Counted from the stretch's first letter, positions 29,279-39,030 are shown. The stretch: DNA of 64,000 bases from Methanobacterium veterum (GCF_000745485.1 NZ_JQJK01000008.1:62001-126000), one strand, 5' to 3'. The notes: a model not told the origin generated them from the sequence alone. Made by a program: numbers and translations.

Positions 29279-29452
29279 TTATTTTCTAATACCAAGAGGA
29301 ATTACGCCTTTTTTAAGTTCTAAACGTGCAATATCTATTGGATCAATTGACCCTTCAATTTCTATTACGGGTTTTGCCCCCATTGATAACTGGAGAGCTC
29401 TTGCACCAATGATTCTTGCTTTTTCAAACCTGGTAAGTTCTTCAGATGACAT
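29279..29452 (-). CDS. rpoK: DNA-directed RNA polymerase subunit K (Rpo6)
   Basis: A 57-residue subunit, the homologue of eukaryotic RPB6 and bacterial omega, helping assembly of the largest subunit. The sequence contains [23 protein letters not shown] and ends [18 protein letters not shown], both diagnostic. AGGAG stands before the ATG at 29452. Placed between eno and the tRNA/rpoN pair, it belongs to the classical archaeal N-K-enolase row. Confidence 0.95.
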   Translation of the reverse strand: MSSEELTRFEKARIIGARALQLSMGAKPVIEIEGSIDPIDIARLELKKGVIPLGIRK

Positions 29453-29489
29453 AACATCTTCTCCTGATTCAATACTGAACCTTTTAATT

Positions 29490-29750
29490 TCATAAGAGAA
29501 TTTCTATTAACCTATCAAAACGGTAAGTTTTATGTTTGCAAATTGAAAATTTCCCGAACTCGAAAACGAAGCATTCGAAAAACGAAGTTTTTCGATGCCT
29601 GCAAATCTGAAAGATTTGCGGTTCGGAAATCGTAGATTTCCTCAACGTCAAAATTAAAAATTTTGACAATTTTCGAAGGCCCAAAACACTGTCAAAATCA
29701 TCAAAAATCAAAATTTTTGATTTTTGGGAATTATGAAATGGGTTTTTAGA
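29490..29750. repeat. hairpin cluster upstream of rpoK
   Basis: Small hairpins CGAAAAAC-gaa-GTTTTTCG, GCAAATC-tgaaa-GATTTGC, GGAAATC-gta-GATTTCC, GTCAAAATT-aaa-AATTTTGAC and a final CAAAAATCAA/TTGATTTTTG fold lie one after another between the tRNA gene and rpoK. They look like the arrays at 1.7 kb and 11 kb and interrupt what is otherwise a compact row of transcription genes. Confidence 0.7.
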
Positions 29751-29766
29751 AATTCTCTTAAGTTAA

Positions 29767-29905
29767 TGGGGCTGCCGAGATTTGAACTCGGGTCGCCAGC
29801 ATTCCGGTGTGACCATCCCCGATCCAGTTGAAAAAATATTATTTCAAGAATTGTTGATATTTAGTTCAATGGCTGGGAGGATGGACCAAGCTACCCTACA
29901 GCCCC
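29767..29905 (-). tRNA. intron-containing tRNA, probably tRNA-Pro
   Basis: The acceptor arms GGGGCTG (29905-29899) and CAGCCCC (29774-29768) pair fully. The D arm reads GGGTAGCTTGGTCC-ATCC, typical of archaeal tRNA-Pro. The T arm is CCGAG-TTCAAAT-CTCGG, the discriminator is A, and no CCA is encoded. About 60 extra bases lie in the anticodon arm, between stem halves CCAGC and GCTGG, so one or two introns interrupt it. With U33 the best anticodon reading is CGG (Pro), but exact splice sites cannot be fixed by eye. The 5' end directly abuts the rpoN stop codon with no spacer. Confidence 0.65.
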
Positions 29906-30073
29906 TCACCATACTTCAACGTGAGCTATTAACATTCTTCTACAACAATACTTAGAAATTCCAAGATCATCAAGAACTTCTTTTGGGTTTTCTCCGTCTT
30001 CTACCCTTTTTTTGTATTCATCAAAAAAAGCAGAGACAACTTTACCACAGCTTATACATCGTATAGGAATCAT
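29906..30073 (-). CDS. rpoN: DNA-directed RNA polymerase subunit N (Rpo10)
   Basis: A 55-residue zinc subunit homologous to RPB10. MIPIRCISCGKVV and KYCCRRMLIAHVEVW contain the atypical CxxC plus CC zinc site diagnostic of the family. It follows uS9 in the usual archaeal order, though here a gap of 233 bp separates them. Its TGA ends at 29906 and the tRNA gene starts at 29905. Confidence 0.96.
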   Translation of the reverse strand: MIPIRCISCGKVVSAFFDEYKKRVEDGENPKEVLDDLGISKYCCRRMLIAHVEVW

Positions 30074-30306
30074 GTTTTACCATCTTTCTAGTTTTTAATC
30101 AATTCCTTATATCTGTAAAATTACAGAAATTATATTAATATAAACATTTTTTCTGTATATTACAAATCATATTTTAATATTCTAGTTTTTAAATAAATCC
30201 TTTTTTATAAAAAAATAGGAAATATTTAAAATAATTTTAAATCTTCTTGCATTTAATAAGTTAAAAATATAAAGGTTTTTTCTGGGCAAGAAGATTAAAT
30301 AATAGA

Positions 30307-30708
30307 TTACCTGTAACTTTTCTGCCTTCTAGCTCTGGCTCCCCTTCCACCGTACTTTTTAGGTTCGGATCTTCTAGGGTCACCAACGAGCATAGTTCGG
30401 TCATACTGAGTGAATTTTTCTTTTAAATCCATGTCGCTTGTCCACTGTATGAGTCCTTTCGCTATGACCATACGTGCAGCTTCAGCCTGTCCCATTACTC
30501 CCCCACCGACAACTTTAACATCGATATCGATACTGTTGACGATGTCTCCAGCAAGTACTAATGGCTCTGTAATTTTGAGTCTTGCAAGTTCTGGATCATA
30601 AAGTTCAACTGGGCGTTTGTTTATTCGAATTCTTCCTTTTCCTTCTCTGAATTTGCCCCTAGCTATTGCAGTTTTTCTTTTTCCGCTTGTGTGAATTACT
30701 TTCTTCAT
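30307..30708 (-). CDS. rpsI: 30S ribosomal protein uS9
   Basis: 133 residues. [13 protein letters not shown] near the start and the basic C-terminal tail [14 protein letters not shown], which in known ribosomes reaches toward the P-site tRNA, identify it. It follows uL13 by 8 bases, the standard archaeal pair. Confidence 0.96.
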   Translation of the reverse strand: MKKVIHTSGKRKTAIARGKFREGKGRIRINKRPVELYDPELARLKITEPLVLAGDIVNSIDIDVKVVGGGVMGQAEAARMVIAKGLIQWTSDMDLKEKFTQYDRTMLVGDPRRSEPKKYGGRGARARRQKSYR

Positions 30709-30716
30709 ATTAACAC

Positions 30717-31145
30717 CTATACTTCAAACTTCGCTCCAAGTAACTTTGAGATGGTTCCAAGTTCGATACTTTTTTTAATATTTTTAGGCATTGCTTCTTC
30801 TAATTTAAAGATTTCAGCATCTGCAAATTCTTTTGGTATTCCTACAAAGACTTTAAGACCTTTGAATGCTTCTCTTCCGCTTGTTTTCCTGTAAGGTATC
30901 ATTCCTCTTACAGTTCTTCTAAATATATCATCAGGTCTTCTTGGGTATTTTGGTCCCATTTTCCTTGGATTTGATATACTTGCTCTGTCAACTCTTTGTT
31001 TGTACCTGGCATATGCCCATTCTTTTGTGCCTGAAATTAAAATTTTTTCGGCATTTAAAACTACTACACTCTCACCATTTAGAAGCATCTTGCTTACTGT
31101 ACTTGCAAGTCTTCCCATAATGAGTCCTTCGCCATCTATAATCAT
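30717..31145 (-). CDS. rplM: 50S ribosomal protein uL13
   Basis: 142 residues of the archaeal type. [20 protein letters not shown] and [26 protein letters not shown] are diagnostic. It lies 15 bases after eL18 and 8 before uS9, in a transcription unit with RpoD and uS11. Confidence 0.96.
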   Translation of the reverse strand: MIIDGEGLIMGRLASTVSKMLLNGESVVVLNAEKILISGTKEWAYARYKQRVDRASISNPRKMGPKYPRRPDDIFRRTVRGMIPYRKTSGREAFKGLKVFVGIPKEFADAEIFKLEEAMPKNIKKSIELGTISKLLGAKFEV

Positions 31146-31160
31146 AAAAATACACCTTTT

Positions 31161-31520
31161 TTACTCGATTATCCTTATTTTATTTCCCTTTGGATTTTCA
31201 TCGAGAATTTCTGAGATTCCTAAACATTTACCGCCAGCAGCATCTATTTTTTCTTCTGCTCTTTTTGAGAAGCTGAGTGCTACCACGTTAACTTTATGGT
31301 CCAGTTCACCACTTCCAAGGATTTTTCCAGGGACTATGATGGTTTCATCTGGAGATGAATGTCTGTTTATTTTAGATAAGTTAACTTCTGCATACCTTCT
31401 GGTTGATCTCTCAAGCCTTTTTGCGATATCTTTCCATATTTTGACATCTTCATGGTATGACTTTTCTTTAAGGTTCCCTATAATTTCTGTGATTTTCGGA
31501 TTTGTCTTTGTAAGTTTCAT
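31161..31520 (-). CDS. 50S ribosomal protein eL18
   Basis: 119 residues, an archaeal/eukaryotic large-subunit protein. KSYHEDVKIWKDIAKRLERS and PGKILGSGELDHKVNVVALSFSK identify it. Its ATG immediately follows the TAA of RpoD, and the ribosome binding site GGAGG lies inside the end of RpoD, so translation is coupled. Confidence 0.95.
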   Translation of the reverse strand: MKLTKTNPKITEIIGNLKEKSYHEDVKIWKDIAKRLERSTRRYAEVNLSKINRHSSPDETIIVPGKILGSGELDHKVNVVALSFSKRAEEKIDAAGGKCLGISEILDENPKGNKIRIIE

Positions 31521-32315
31521 TTAACTTCCTCCTTTAGAAAATGCCACAATTTTTTCTGATTTATCCTTCAGGATATCACATGCATTTACTAAAACTTCTT
31601 CAGGAGATAATGACCCGTCTGTTTCAATTTTAAATATAAATTTACCTTCCTGTGATTCAACATGAATTGATTCCTGCTCACATCCCCTCACACAGGTTTT
31701 GCACATTGAGCAGTTCTCGATATCTGTGATAATGATTTTTCCTTCAGCCTCATCATAGTCCAGTACATTTCTTGGACATTGTTCCACACATTTCTGGCAT
31801 GCTTCACAAGTATCATCGATTGTAATTAAAGGGTAGTACTTGTATGCACATGTTGTTGTAGGCTGCCATTTGGCGTGTTCCAATCCAATTCCAAGTTTTG
31901 CTATAGCTTCAAGTTCTACTTCTTCCCCTTCTCTTAATTTTAGAAGTGGAATTGTATCATATACTGGTTTTACAGCTTCATGAGTTGAACTAAGGTCTCC
32001 AGAGTATACAACTTTAGGACCTTCTTCTTTTAAAATTAGAGATACACTGCAGCTTGGACAGCCATTTTCGCAGTCACATTCAGATGCCAGTTCAAATGCT
32101 TCTATATCTGTTTCAAGTGGTACTAACCCTAATCTATGGGCTAAAACCTCATCAAATAAAGCAGCGTCATTTTTAACTATTGCAACTGTTTCTATGGCAA
32201 GTGTTGGAACTTCGACAGTGCATATTCTCCTTATTGCATTTATAAAGGAAATATCTACACCATCGACGATAAATGTGAGTTCATTATCATTTTTCTCTCG
32301 AACATCTATCTCCAT
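31521..32315 (-). CDS. rpoD: DNA-directed RNA polymerase subunit D (Rpo3) with two [4Fe-4S] motifs
   Basis: The alpha-like assembly subunit of archaeal RNA polymerase, 264 residues. The N-terminal dimerisation part has [19 protein letters not shown] and [13 protein letters not shown] ferredoxin-like insert carries two complete CxxCxxCxxxC sets: Cys170, 173, 176, 180 and Cys202, 205, 208, 212. Another four cysteines occur at 80, 82, 86 and 89. Iron-sulfur clusters in Rpo3 are established for some archaea, where they affect subunit assembly. The ATG at 32315 follows the uS11 stop by one base; upstream in-frame codons lie inside uS11 and are rejected. Confidence 0.95.
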   Translation of the reverse strand: MEIDVREKNDNELTFIVDGVDISFINAIRRICTVEVPTLAIETVAIVKNDAALFDEVLAHRLGLVPLETDIEAFELASECDCENGCPSCSVSLILKEEGPKVVYSGDLSSTHEAVKPVYDTIPLLKLREGEEVELEAIAKLGIGLEHAKWQPTTTCAYKYYPLITIDDTCEACQKCVEQCPRNVLDYDEAEGKIIITDIENCSMCKTCVRGCEQESIHVESQEGKFIFKIETDGSLSPEEVLVNACDILKDKSEKIVAFSKGGS

Positions 32316-32316
32316 G

Positions 32317-32709
32317 TTAGACCCTTCTTCCCCGCTTACCTCCAGGTCTTCCTGTACCGTCATGAGGAATTGGGGTAACATCTTCTATTTTTCCTATTCT
32401 GATACCGGCTCTTGCAAGAGCTCTTATTGTAGCTTGTGCACCAGGTCCCGGAGTTCTTGGTCCGTTTCCACCAGGGGCTCTTACTTTTATGTGTAGTCCA
32501 ATTATTCCTTTCTCTTTAACGTCGTCAGCTGCTCTTGTTGCTGCTTCCATTGCTGCAAATGGAGATGACTCCTGCCTATCTGCCCTTACAACTTTTCCAC
32601 CAGACCATTGTGTAATGGTTTCTGCTCCAGTTATATCAGTTATAGTGATTATAGTATTGTTAAAGGATGAATAAATGTTAGCTACACCCCATTTTTCTTT
32701 CTCTGCCAT
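32317..32709 (-). CDS. rpsK: 30S ribosomal protein uS11
   Basis: 130 residues. [19 protein letters not shown] and the tail [24 protein letters not shown] identify it. Two consecutive ATG codons exist; the second is chosen because GGTGAT lies three bases before it, as elsewhere in this window. It sits between uS4 and RpoD. Confidence 0.96.
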   Translation of the reverse strand: MAEKEKWGVANIYSSFNNTIITITDITGAETITQWSGGKVVRADRQESSPFAAMEAATRAADDVKEKGIIGLHIKVRAPGGNGPRTPGPGAQATIRALARAGIRIGKIEDVTPIPHDGTGRPGGKRGRRV

Positions 32710-32726
32710 CATATCACCTTTTTAAG

Positions 32727-33257
32727 TTATGATTCATCAGTACCTGTTTTTTCAGTTCTTGCTTTGTACTGTTTTTCTACTGGTGAAGCTGGGTAAAATC
32801 CTATAAGGTCTTCTTCCCCTCTTTTTATCATGTAGCTTGGTGAATCAACTTTTTTCCCATCTAAAGCTATATGTCCATGTATAACAAACTGTCTTGCTCC
32901 TTTTGCAGTGGTAGCAAGTCCTTTTTTATGTACCATGGTTTGTAATCTTCTTCTTAAAACGTCTTCTACAGTTAAATCAAGTACATCTTCAAGATTTGCA
33001 CTTTCTGCTAAAATACCGTAGCGTACAAGGTGATTAATAAGGTCCTGTCTTTCTTTAATGGTCTGTTCAGTTACCATACCTAAGAGGTGCCTTGCATCTC
33101 TCCTGTACCTTTTAACCATAGTTTCGGCTTTCCAAATTTCCTTTTTGTTTTTTAAGCCGTATTTTTGGGTAAGCTTGTTTTCTTCTTTAATCCTGTCAGC
33201 GTTCCATGGATGAGGTGGTGTATCATATTTTTTTCTTGCTCTTCTTGGATGTCCCAT
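32727..33257 (-). CDS. rpsD: 30S ribosomal protein uS4
   Basis: 176 residues. The start [21 protein letters not shown] is typical of archaeal/eukaryotic S4 (S9e), and an S4 RNA-binding domain follows at about residues 105-165 ([39 protein letters not shown]). A primary rRNA binder in assembly, placed after uS13 by 24 bases. Confidence 0.96.
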   Translation of the reverse strand: MGHPRRARKKYDTPPHPWNADRIKEENKLTQKYGLKNKKEIWKAETMVKRYRRDARHLLGMVTEQTIKERQDLINHLVRYGILAESANLEDVLDLTVEDVLRRRLQTMVHKKGLATTAKGARQFVIHGHIALDGKKVDSPSYMIKRGEEDLIGFYPASPVEKQYKARTEKTGTDES

Positions 33258-33281
33258 ATTATTATCTCCTTTAAATTATAA

Positions 33282-33737
33282 TTATGCTCTTCCTCTCCTT
33301 CTTCTAACACCAACAGATGATCCTTTTCTGAAGGTAGATTTTGTCCTCTGTCCTCTAACTGGGAGTCCGACTTCGTGTCTTCTTCCTTTGTAGCTTCTTG
33401 TTTTCTTCATTCTGTTTAAATCTTCCCTTAATGTCATCATAAGGTCAGATTCAATTAAATGACCAGTTTCGCCTGTTTCATAATCGTTACGCCTGTTTAA
33501 CATCCAGTCAGGAACGTTATGTGATGCAGGGTTCTTGAGAACTTCTTCAATTTCCAGTACTTTTTCATCAGGTAAGTATCCAATTTTTTGACTTAAGTCA
33601 AGATCCATGACAATGCCTACTGCTCGGGATAGTGCTTTGCCTACTCCTTTGACATCAGCAAGAGCATTTTCAATGGTTTTATTACCATCTACATCCTTTC
33701 TGGCAATACGGACCAAGTGTTTGAATTCTTCTTCCAT
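33282..33737 (-). CDS. rpsM: 30S ribosomal protein uS13
   Basis: 151 residues. [22 protein letters not shown], the helix-hairpin [12 protein letters not shown] and the basic tail with [21 protein letters not shown] identify it. It opens the uS13-uS4-uS11-RpoD-eL18-uL13-uS9 unit; AT-rich sequence before it at 33790-33830 probably holds a promoter. Confidence 0.96.
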   Translation of the reverse strand: MEEEFKHLVRIARKDVDGNKTIENALADVKGVGKALSRAVGIVMDLDLSQKIGYLPDEKVLEIEEVLKNPASHNVPDWMLNRRNDYETGETGHLIESDLMMTLREDLNRMKKTRSYKGRRHEVGLPVRGQRTKSTFRKGSSVGVRRRRGRA

Positions 33738-33884
33738 TATTTGACCTCTAAACTTTTTTATAAGACCAGAATGCCTTACTTCTTTGTTTTCCAGTATAAT
33801 TTAATTATTTTAAATATTTGTGCAAATTTGAGCAAGATTTTGTATCCAGTATAAGTTTGGACGGGTGAATACAAAGATAAAAAA

Positions 33885-34082
<198 letters not shown>

Positions 34083-34421
34083 ATCTGATTAATTTAGTTG
34101 TTTTTTACTATAGATAGCCAAAATGACATTTTGATCAAACTTTTTTAAAAAGCCCTCGAAAATTTATAATCTTCGGGGCGCCAAAAATTCTTCGAATTTT
34201 TGAGCGTTTGAGCTTGACTATCCAGGCATACGATTAATTTGTTGTATATATTAACTAGTTTGCAATATGATTACGTGTCCAATTGCTAGACATAAAGTGT
34301 ATGTTCTTAAACCTTTAAAAGCTTAATGGTTGTATCGGTCGTATAATCCAGTTCAACTTTGAATTTATTTAAAGAATAGTCTTTACTTGATAGCTGAAAA
34401 CTTGAATATCATATAAACTTA
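34083..34421. repeat. spacer with a worn copy of the tRNA-Ser 5' end
   Basis: GAGCTTGACTATCCAGGCATacGATTAATTTgTTG at 34210-34245 resembles the tRNA-Ser 5' end plus its upstream flank at 34065-34101 (aagctagactatcccggcatctgattaatttagttg). It is a partial duplication with the same orientation. Between the two lies a hairpin CAAAAATTC-ttc-GAATTTTTG of the general array type. The rest up to Cbf5 shows nothing recognisable. Confidence 0.65.
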
Positions 34422-35384
34422 CTACTTCCACATCTTTGGATATGTTCCAGGTTCCATAAAAACTTTTTTTATATCTATCACTATGCCTTTATTTGCTTTA
34501 TATATTTCCTTAGATGTTTTTAAACTTTCACCTGCTGCAACAAGTTCACCTTTAAGAGTCATAATTGCTACAGTATCGTTTTCTTTAATTTTATCATCAA
34601 GGCTTACTATTCCGCCTGCTGCAAGGTCTGCACCATGACAAACCGCGTCAACTGCAGAATCCCTTATGATAATTTTAGGGAGATGTTTTACTGCTAACTC
34701 CATAGGAAGTATGCAGTCCCTGAGGAAAGATTCATCTCCTTCTTCCTTCCAGATATGATATGCATCGGTCAAATCTTGAAGGGTAGTTAATGTTTCATCC
34801 TCTGTAAATGGTCCAGATTTGGTTCTTCGAAGTTCTGCCATATGAGCACCGATTCCAAGTGCTTCACCTATATCATGGCAGTACTTTCTTATATAAGTTC
34901 CACCTTCACATCCTATTTTAAAAAGGACATCCTGGCCATCTATCTCAAGGATATTAACGTAATAAATATTTCGAACTCTCATTTCGCGCTTTACAGCAGA
35001 TTTGAGTGGTGGTGTCTGGAAAATTTTTCCCTGAAACTCCTTCAATATTTCTCTTATTTCAGCTTTTGAAATTGCTTCATGCAGGTGCATAAGACATACA
35101 TATTCTTTGTCTGCACCAAGCAGCATTTGAATAACTCTTGTAGCATAGTCTATGCCTATAGGCAAAACTCCAGTAACTTTGGGGTCTAAGGTTCCCCCAT
35201 GACCTGTTTTTTCCACTCCAAGAATTCTTTTAACCCATGAATCGATTTCATGGGATGTTGGGCCTGAAGGTTTATCAAGGTTTACAATTCCTCTTTTTAT
35301 ATGATCTTCTATGGGTCTTTCATCAGGGAAAGTCCCGTAGTCTGGATCAGTTTCACCTTCGGCTTTTATAAGTAAATCTGCCAT
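34422..35384 (-). CDS. cbf5: Cbf5, H/ACA-guided and tRNA pseudouridine synthase
   Basis: The archaeal dyskerin homologue, which modifies rRNA with H/ACA guide RNAs and also tRNA position 55. Its 320 residues show the TruB-type catalytic domain with Asp67 in GHGGTLDPKVTG, LDKPSGPTSHE, and EGGTYIRKYCHDIG. The C-terminal PUA domain (about 235-315) is present. It lies between tRNA-Ser and eL14 in the ribosomal block, the usual archaeal position. Confidence 0.95.
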   Translation of the reverse strand: MADLLIKAEGETDPDYGTFPDERPIEDHIKRGIVNLDKPSGPTSHEIDSWVKRILGVEKTGHGGTLDPKVTGVLPIGIDYATRVIQMLLGADKEYVCLMHLHEAISKAEIREILKEFQGKIFQTPPLKSAVKREMRVRNIYYVNILEIDGQDVLFKIGCEGGTYIRKYCHDIGEALGIGAHMAELRRTKSGPFTEDETLTTLQDLTDAYHIWKEEGDESFLRDCILPMELAVKHLPKIIIRDSAVDAVCHGADLAAGGIVSLDDKIKENDTVAIMTLKGELVAAGESLKTSKEIYKANKGIVIDIKKVFMEPGTYPKMWK

Positions 35385-35417
35385 TAAATAACCTTAAAAT
35401 TACACGTTTATACGCGA

Positions 35418-35645
35418 TTAAGCTGCTGCTTCGAGTTCTTTTTTAATTTCTTCTACGTTGTCAGATTTTACTTCAATAGTCTGATCAACTGGTTCTAAAT
35501 GTTTTATGTTGCATCTTCTGTTTTTGATGTTTGTTCCAACAACTTCAACAAATTTATCATCTATAACTTCAACTATAACACATTTTTCGCCTGCTTCTCT
35601 TCCTGCAATCTTAACACATACTCTTCCTACTTCTATTGCTGGCAT
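35418..35645 (-). CDS. 50S ribosomal protein eL14
   Basis: 75 residues, the short archaeal form. [25 protein letters not shown] is a KOW-like start diagnostic of eL14. Its ATG lies inside the end of cmk, overlapping by 13 bases, with the GAGGTGAT binding site also inside cmk; the two genes are coupled. Confidence 0.94.
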   Translation of the reverse strand: MPAIEVGRVCVKIAGREAGEKCVIVEVIDDKFVEVVGTNIKNRRCNIKHLEPVDQTIEVKSDNVEEIKKELEAAA

Positions 35646-36163
35646 GAAATCACCTCTATTACTTTTAATATGATATCAGCGATGCTTTGAGCATTAAAAC
35701 TTCCGGTATTTATGATGAGGTCATAAATTTCCATGTTATTAATGTCGATACCATGTATCTCATGATACCGTTTTGCTTCGCTATTACTTCTTGAAATTAT
35801 TTCTTCCTTGACAACTTCATAAGATTTATTTTCCCTCTCACATATCCTTTTTGTACGGACATCTATAGGGGCTATAAACCCTACTTTAAGGTCAGCATCT
35901 ACAAAATGTGCAGACAGCCTTCCCTCAACAATCAGATTTTTGCTTTTATTCGCCATTTCTGCTTGTCGTTTGTCAATCAAGATATCAATATCATCATTCT
36001 CTTCAGCGAATTTACCAAATTCTAGAAGATCCATATTTTTTTCAGCAGCCATCTGGCGAAAAATATCACCGGCTGAGACATATGGAATATCCAGTTTTTT
36101 TGATAGTATTTTGGAAGCTGTAGTGGTACCACTCCCAGCTAATCCGCTGATAGTTATAATCAT
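35633..36163 (-). CDS. cmk: cytidylate kinase, archaeal type
   Basis: It phosphorylates CMP and dCMP. The 176 residues show the P-loop GLAGSGTTT (6-14), YVSAGDIFR for nucleotide binding and EGRLSAHF. The short archaeal form lacks the large bacterial insert. The gene overlaps eL34 by 4 bases (ATGA) and eL14 by 13, so all three are translated together. Confidence 0.94.
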   Translation of the reverse strand: MIITISGLAGSGTTTASKILSKKLDIPYVSAGDIFRQMAAEKNMDLLEFGKFAEENDDIDILIDKRQAEMANKSKNLIVEGRLSAHFVDADLKVGFIAPIDVRTKRICERENKSYEVVKEEIISRSNSEAKRYHEIHGIDINNMEIYDLIINTGSFNAQSIADIILKVIEVISCQQ

Positions 36164-36429
36164 TCTTTCCTTGCCTCTCTTTTAAACACTTTTCGTGCAC
36201 ATTCAGGGCAAAGGTTTCCTCCATAAGGCCTGTTTGGCCTTTTTTTAGATTTTGAAAGTTTGTTTATTTCATATGGTCTGCCCCTTGGGACTCCATGAAG
36301 AAACTTACCACATTCTGCACAGATGTGCTTGCTTGGTTTTTTCTTCTTGTAACGTAAGACCGTTTTTCCTCCAGGGGTTTTTTTGAATATTCTTCTGTAT
36401 GATCTAGATCTGTATCTTAATTGTGGCAT
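36160..36429 (-). CDS. 50S ribosomal protein eL34
   Basis: 89 residues. [24 protein letters not shown] and the zinc-type pair CAEC/CPEC identify it. A second ATG two codons upstream is too close to GGAGAG, so the ATG at 36429 is preferred. It overlaps cmk by 4 bases. Confidence 0.94.
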   Translation of the reverse strand: MPQLRYRSRSYRRIFKKTPGGKTVLRYKKKKPSKHICAECGKFLHGVPRGRPYEINKLSKSKKRPNRPYGGNLCPECARKVFKREARKE

Positions 36430-36508
36430 ATACATCTCTCCTGATTTTAATAATTAGCAGAAAGCAATTAAGCAATCTGCATGATCTTGAATTCACCGAA
36501 TGAATGTG

Positions 36509-37072
36509 TTACATTCCTCCAGCACTTTTAAGTCCCATCAATTTCCTGAATACGAATGAAAATCCGAATGCAGCTAATATATACCATCCTAGCCATTCGA
36601 TAACCATTCCACTTAATCCCGGCGATAAGTGATAGAACATATGCCAGATAGGGACTAAAAGTATATAATAAGCAAATGATGGTAACTGGATTACTATATT
36701 ATTTAACTGTGATTGAGCCATCCACCAGAATACTATAAGTATTGGGACAAATGTCACTATCATCGGTTTAAATGACATGAGCATCATTTCTTTTTGAAGG
36801 CTCATAAACTCCATCTGCTTTTTTTGAACTTTTGCCAATGCTTTTGGATCGTTTGTTTTCCTTGCTTCCACCATTTCTTGATTGAAAGATTTCATCTCAT
36901 CTTGGAGATACATGAGTCTGTCCTGGTCTACAAGAAGCTTGTTTGCAAGTGTGGTCACAAACGAAATTATGGCTCCTATTACAAATACAGCCAAAAATTT
37001 ATTGGGACCAAAATAATATATTATGGGGTCAAATAAAGAGTTTAACCCTGCCATAATCCATTCTAATACCAT
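36509..37072 (-). CDS. DUF106 / YidC-like membrane insertase (EMC3 relative)
   Basis: A 187-residue membrane protein. A first transmembrane helix (about 25-45) is followed by a cytosolic coiled coil (QDRLMYLQDEMKSFNQEM to KKQMEFMSLQKEMML) and then two or three more helices (FVPILIVFWWMAQSQ, YYILLVPIWHMF, GWYILAAFGFSFVF). This layout matches the archaeal DUF106 proteins, established relatives of YidC/Oxa1 and eukaryotic EMC3/TMCO1. The place right after secY and adkA fits a role in membrane protein insertion. Confidence 0.92.
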   Translation of the reverse strand: MVLEWIMAGLNSLFDPIIYYFGPNKFLAVFVIGAIISFVTTLANKLLVDQDRLMYLQDEMKSFNQEMVEARKTNDPKALAKVQKKQMEFMSLQKEMMLMSFKPMIVTFVPILIVFWWMAQSQLNNIVIQLPSFAYYILLVPIWHMFYHLSPGLSGMVIEWLGWYILAAFGFSFVFRKLMGLKSAGGM

Positions 37073-37107
37073 TTTGTGTTCCTCTTGTTTTAAAATATTT
37101 AATTAAA

Positions 37108-37665
37108 TTATTTTAAAGTATTTATCATATTTTCTACAGGTTCTTCAAGCCTGTTGTCATGATTTTCAATAATTTTTACTGTAGCACCGGTAAGTGCTGC
37201 GTAAGCCATGGACATTGAACGGTTCATTTCTTGATGGAGTTGTATATCACTTAGTTTTTCCATATCTCTTGTTCTTGTTTTGTCGTTGAGTCTTCTCATC
37301 AAAATTTCATCGCTGTCTGCTTCAATTAGTATGAAAATATCTGGCTGAAGTTCGTCTAATACCCATTTTGGAAGTCCAGGTAAAAAACCAGCAGGTGTTT
37401 TTATAGTACAGTGAGTATCGACAATAATATTATTATCCTCTGACATCTCTCTTATACTTTTTGCAGCATTTTTCTGAATTTCTTTTTGCACATCTGGAGA
37501 TAATTTTCTTAAAGAATCTCTATCTTCCACAAGACCCGCTTTTTGTGCAATTTCAAGCATTACATCTCCATAGTTGACATGTATATAATCTAAAGCTTCG
37601 AGTGCTTTAGTTAAAACTGTAGTGCTTCCTGATCCTGGAATTCCTGCAATTACGCCGACTTTCAT
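37108..37665 (-). CDS. adkA: adenylate kinase, archaeal AdkA type
   Basis: It balances AMP, ADP and ATP. The 185 residues start with VGVIAGIPGSGSTTV, where the Walker loop GIPGSGSTT is characteristic of archaeal AdkA, and carry VDTHCTIKTPAGFLPGLP for substrate binding. The second ATG (37665) is chosen because GAGG lies too close to the first one. It follows secY by 12 bases, as usual in archaea. Confidence 0.95.
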   Translation of the reverse strand: MKVGVIAGIPGSGSTTVLTKALEALDYIHVNYGDVMLEIAQKAGLVEDRDSLRKLSPDVQKEIQKNAAKSIREMSEDNNIIVDTHCTIKTPAGFLPGLPKWVLDELQPDIFILIEADSDEILMRRLNDKTRTRDMEKLSDIQLHQEMNRSMSMAYAALTGATVKIIENHDNRLEEPVENMINTLK

Positions 37666-37677
37666 ATCCATTCCTCT

Positions 37678-39030
37678 TTAATCTCCTAAGAATTTCCTGA
37701 GCATTGGATGCATATCCATCAACTGTTCCTGTGCTATTTCTTCATACAACCTGTATACTATACCCACTGTCAGAAGAATACCTGTACCTCCACCTAAAGC
37801 ACTTGTTAAATCTGCACCAAATGCTAAAAGCCCGACAAATAATCCTCCAAGAACAGTTATACCCGGGATATACCTTTTCAGTATCCTTTCAAAATGGGCT
37901 CTGCTGCTTCTCTGACCAGGAATCTGCATTCCCATCTGGTGAAGCTGTTTTGCAACCTGTTTCGGTCCTATTCCACTTAACTCAACCCAGAGCCATGCAA
38001 ATAAGACACATGATCCCAGGAATACAATAGCATAGATAAGCACTTTTAATGGATCAGTGAGAACTACACTCAGGCTAGTTGGAGTTGTAAGGTAATATGC
38101 AATTCCATTTATAGCCTGACCATTTGAAACCTGTCCAAGAATTGGGAACCCTATTTTCTGGAACACTGAAGCAAACAACTGCACGTTCAAAAGGAGTGCA
38201 CTTGTTAATATAACCGGCATGTTACTTGCATATATGAACCTCAGAGGATATTTTCCCCTTGCACCTTTAACTCCACCATACGATAATGGTATTTCAATAC
38301 GCATACTTTCCGCGTATACTACAATTAAAAATACTATAATTGTAGCAAATATTGGAATAAGTAGGGTGAAATCAGGCGCTCCTGTTGTCAGAAGATATAT
38401 GAACTGCGGAATTTTTCCTGCAGGTACTCCGGGTGAAGTCGCTGATGGAAGGAAGTTAAATGCACTTACCAGTATTTGCTGGGATACTCCGGCAACAATG
38501 AAAAGGCCTACTCCACTTCCAAATCCCCATTTTGACACAACCTCATCCATGTAGATTATGGCAATTCCGCCAAGGGTAATCTGTGCTACAAGAAGGGCAG
38601 TGAATGATGGATCTGATGGTGGAACAGCACCTGCTAAAACAAGCACAGCTGCCTCAAACAGTGTGAATATGATAGCAAGGAGTTTTTGAGTTCCTTGAAA
38701 TAAAGCTTTATCCTCATGCCTTGAAAGATCTAAATTTAGTATCTTTCCCCCGACCAAAAGCTGGAGTATAATAGACGCTGAAACTATTGGCCCTATACCA
38801 AGTGTAAGAATTGAACCAAAACTACCCGCCATTACAGCTCTTAATGCTCCAAATTGATCAACAGCCGCGGAACTAAGCCCAAAAAGGCTGATGTTAGTGA
38901 GGGCAAAATACAGTATAAGAATTATACCTGTCCATTTAATCTTATCTCTAAAAGATAGCCTTTGTATGGGCGATCTGACCTGAGGAATTATTGAAAAAAT
39001 TGGTTGTAGCTTTTCAAGCAAGAAATTCAC
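37678..39030 (-). CDS. secY: protein translocase subunit SecY
   Basis: The central pore of the Sec channel, 450 residues with ten hydrophobic segments. Recognisable parts include the first helix region (IKWTGIILILYFALTNISLFGL), the plug area SAAVDQFGALRAVMAGSFGSILTLGIGPIVSASIILQLLVG and the loop SYGGVKGARGKYPLRFIYASNMPVIL between helices 6 and 7. It lies 19 bases after uL15, in the usual spc order. Confidence 0.96.
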   Translation of the reverse strand: MNFLLEKLQPIFSIIPQVRSPIQRLSFRDKIKWTGIILILYFALTNISLFGLSSAAVDQFGALRAVMAGSFGSILTLGIGPIVSASIILQLLVGGKILNLDLSRHEDKALFQGTQKLLAIIFTLFEAAVLVLAGAVPPSDPSFTALLVAQITLGGIAIIYMDEVVSKWGFGSGVGLFIVAGVSQQILVSAFNFLPSATSPGVPAGKIPQFIYLLTTGAPDFTLLIPIFATIIVFLIVVYAESMRIEIPLSYGGVKGARGKYPLRFIYASNMPVILTSALLLNVQLFASVFQKIGFPILGQVSNGQAINGIAYYLTTPTSLSVVLTDPLKVLIYAIVFLGSCVLFAWLWVELSGIGPKQVAKQLHQMGMQIPGQRSSRAHFERILKRYIPGITVLGGLFVGLLAFGADLTSALGGGTGILLTVGIVYRLYEEIAQEQLMDMHPMLRKFLGD

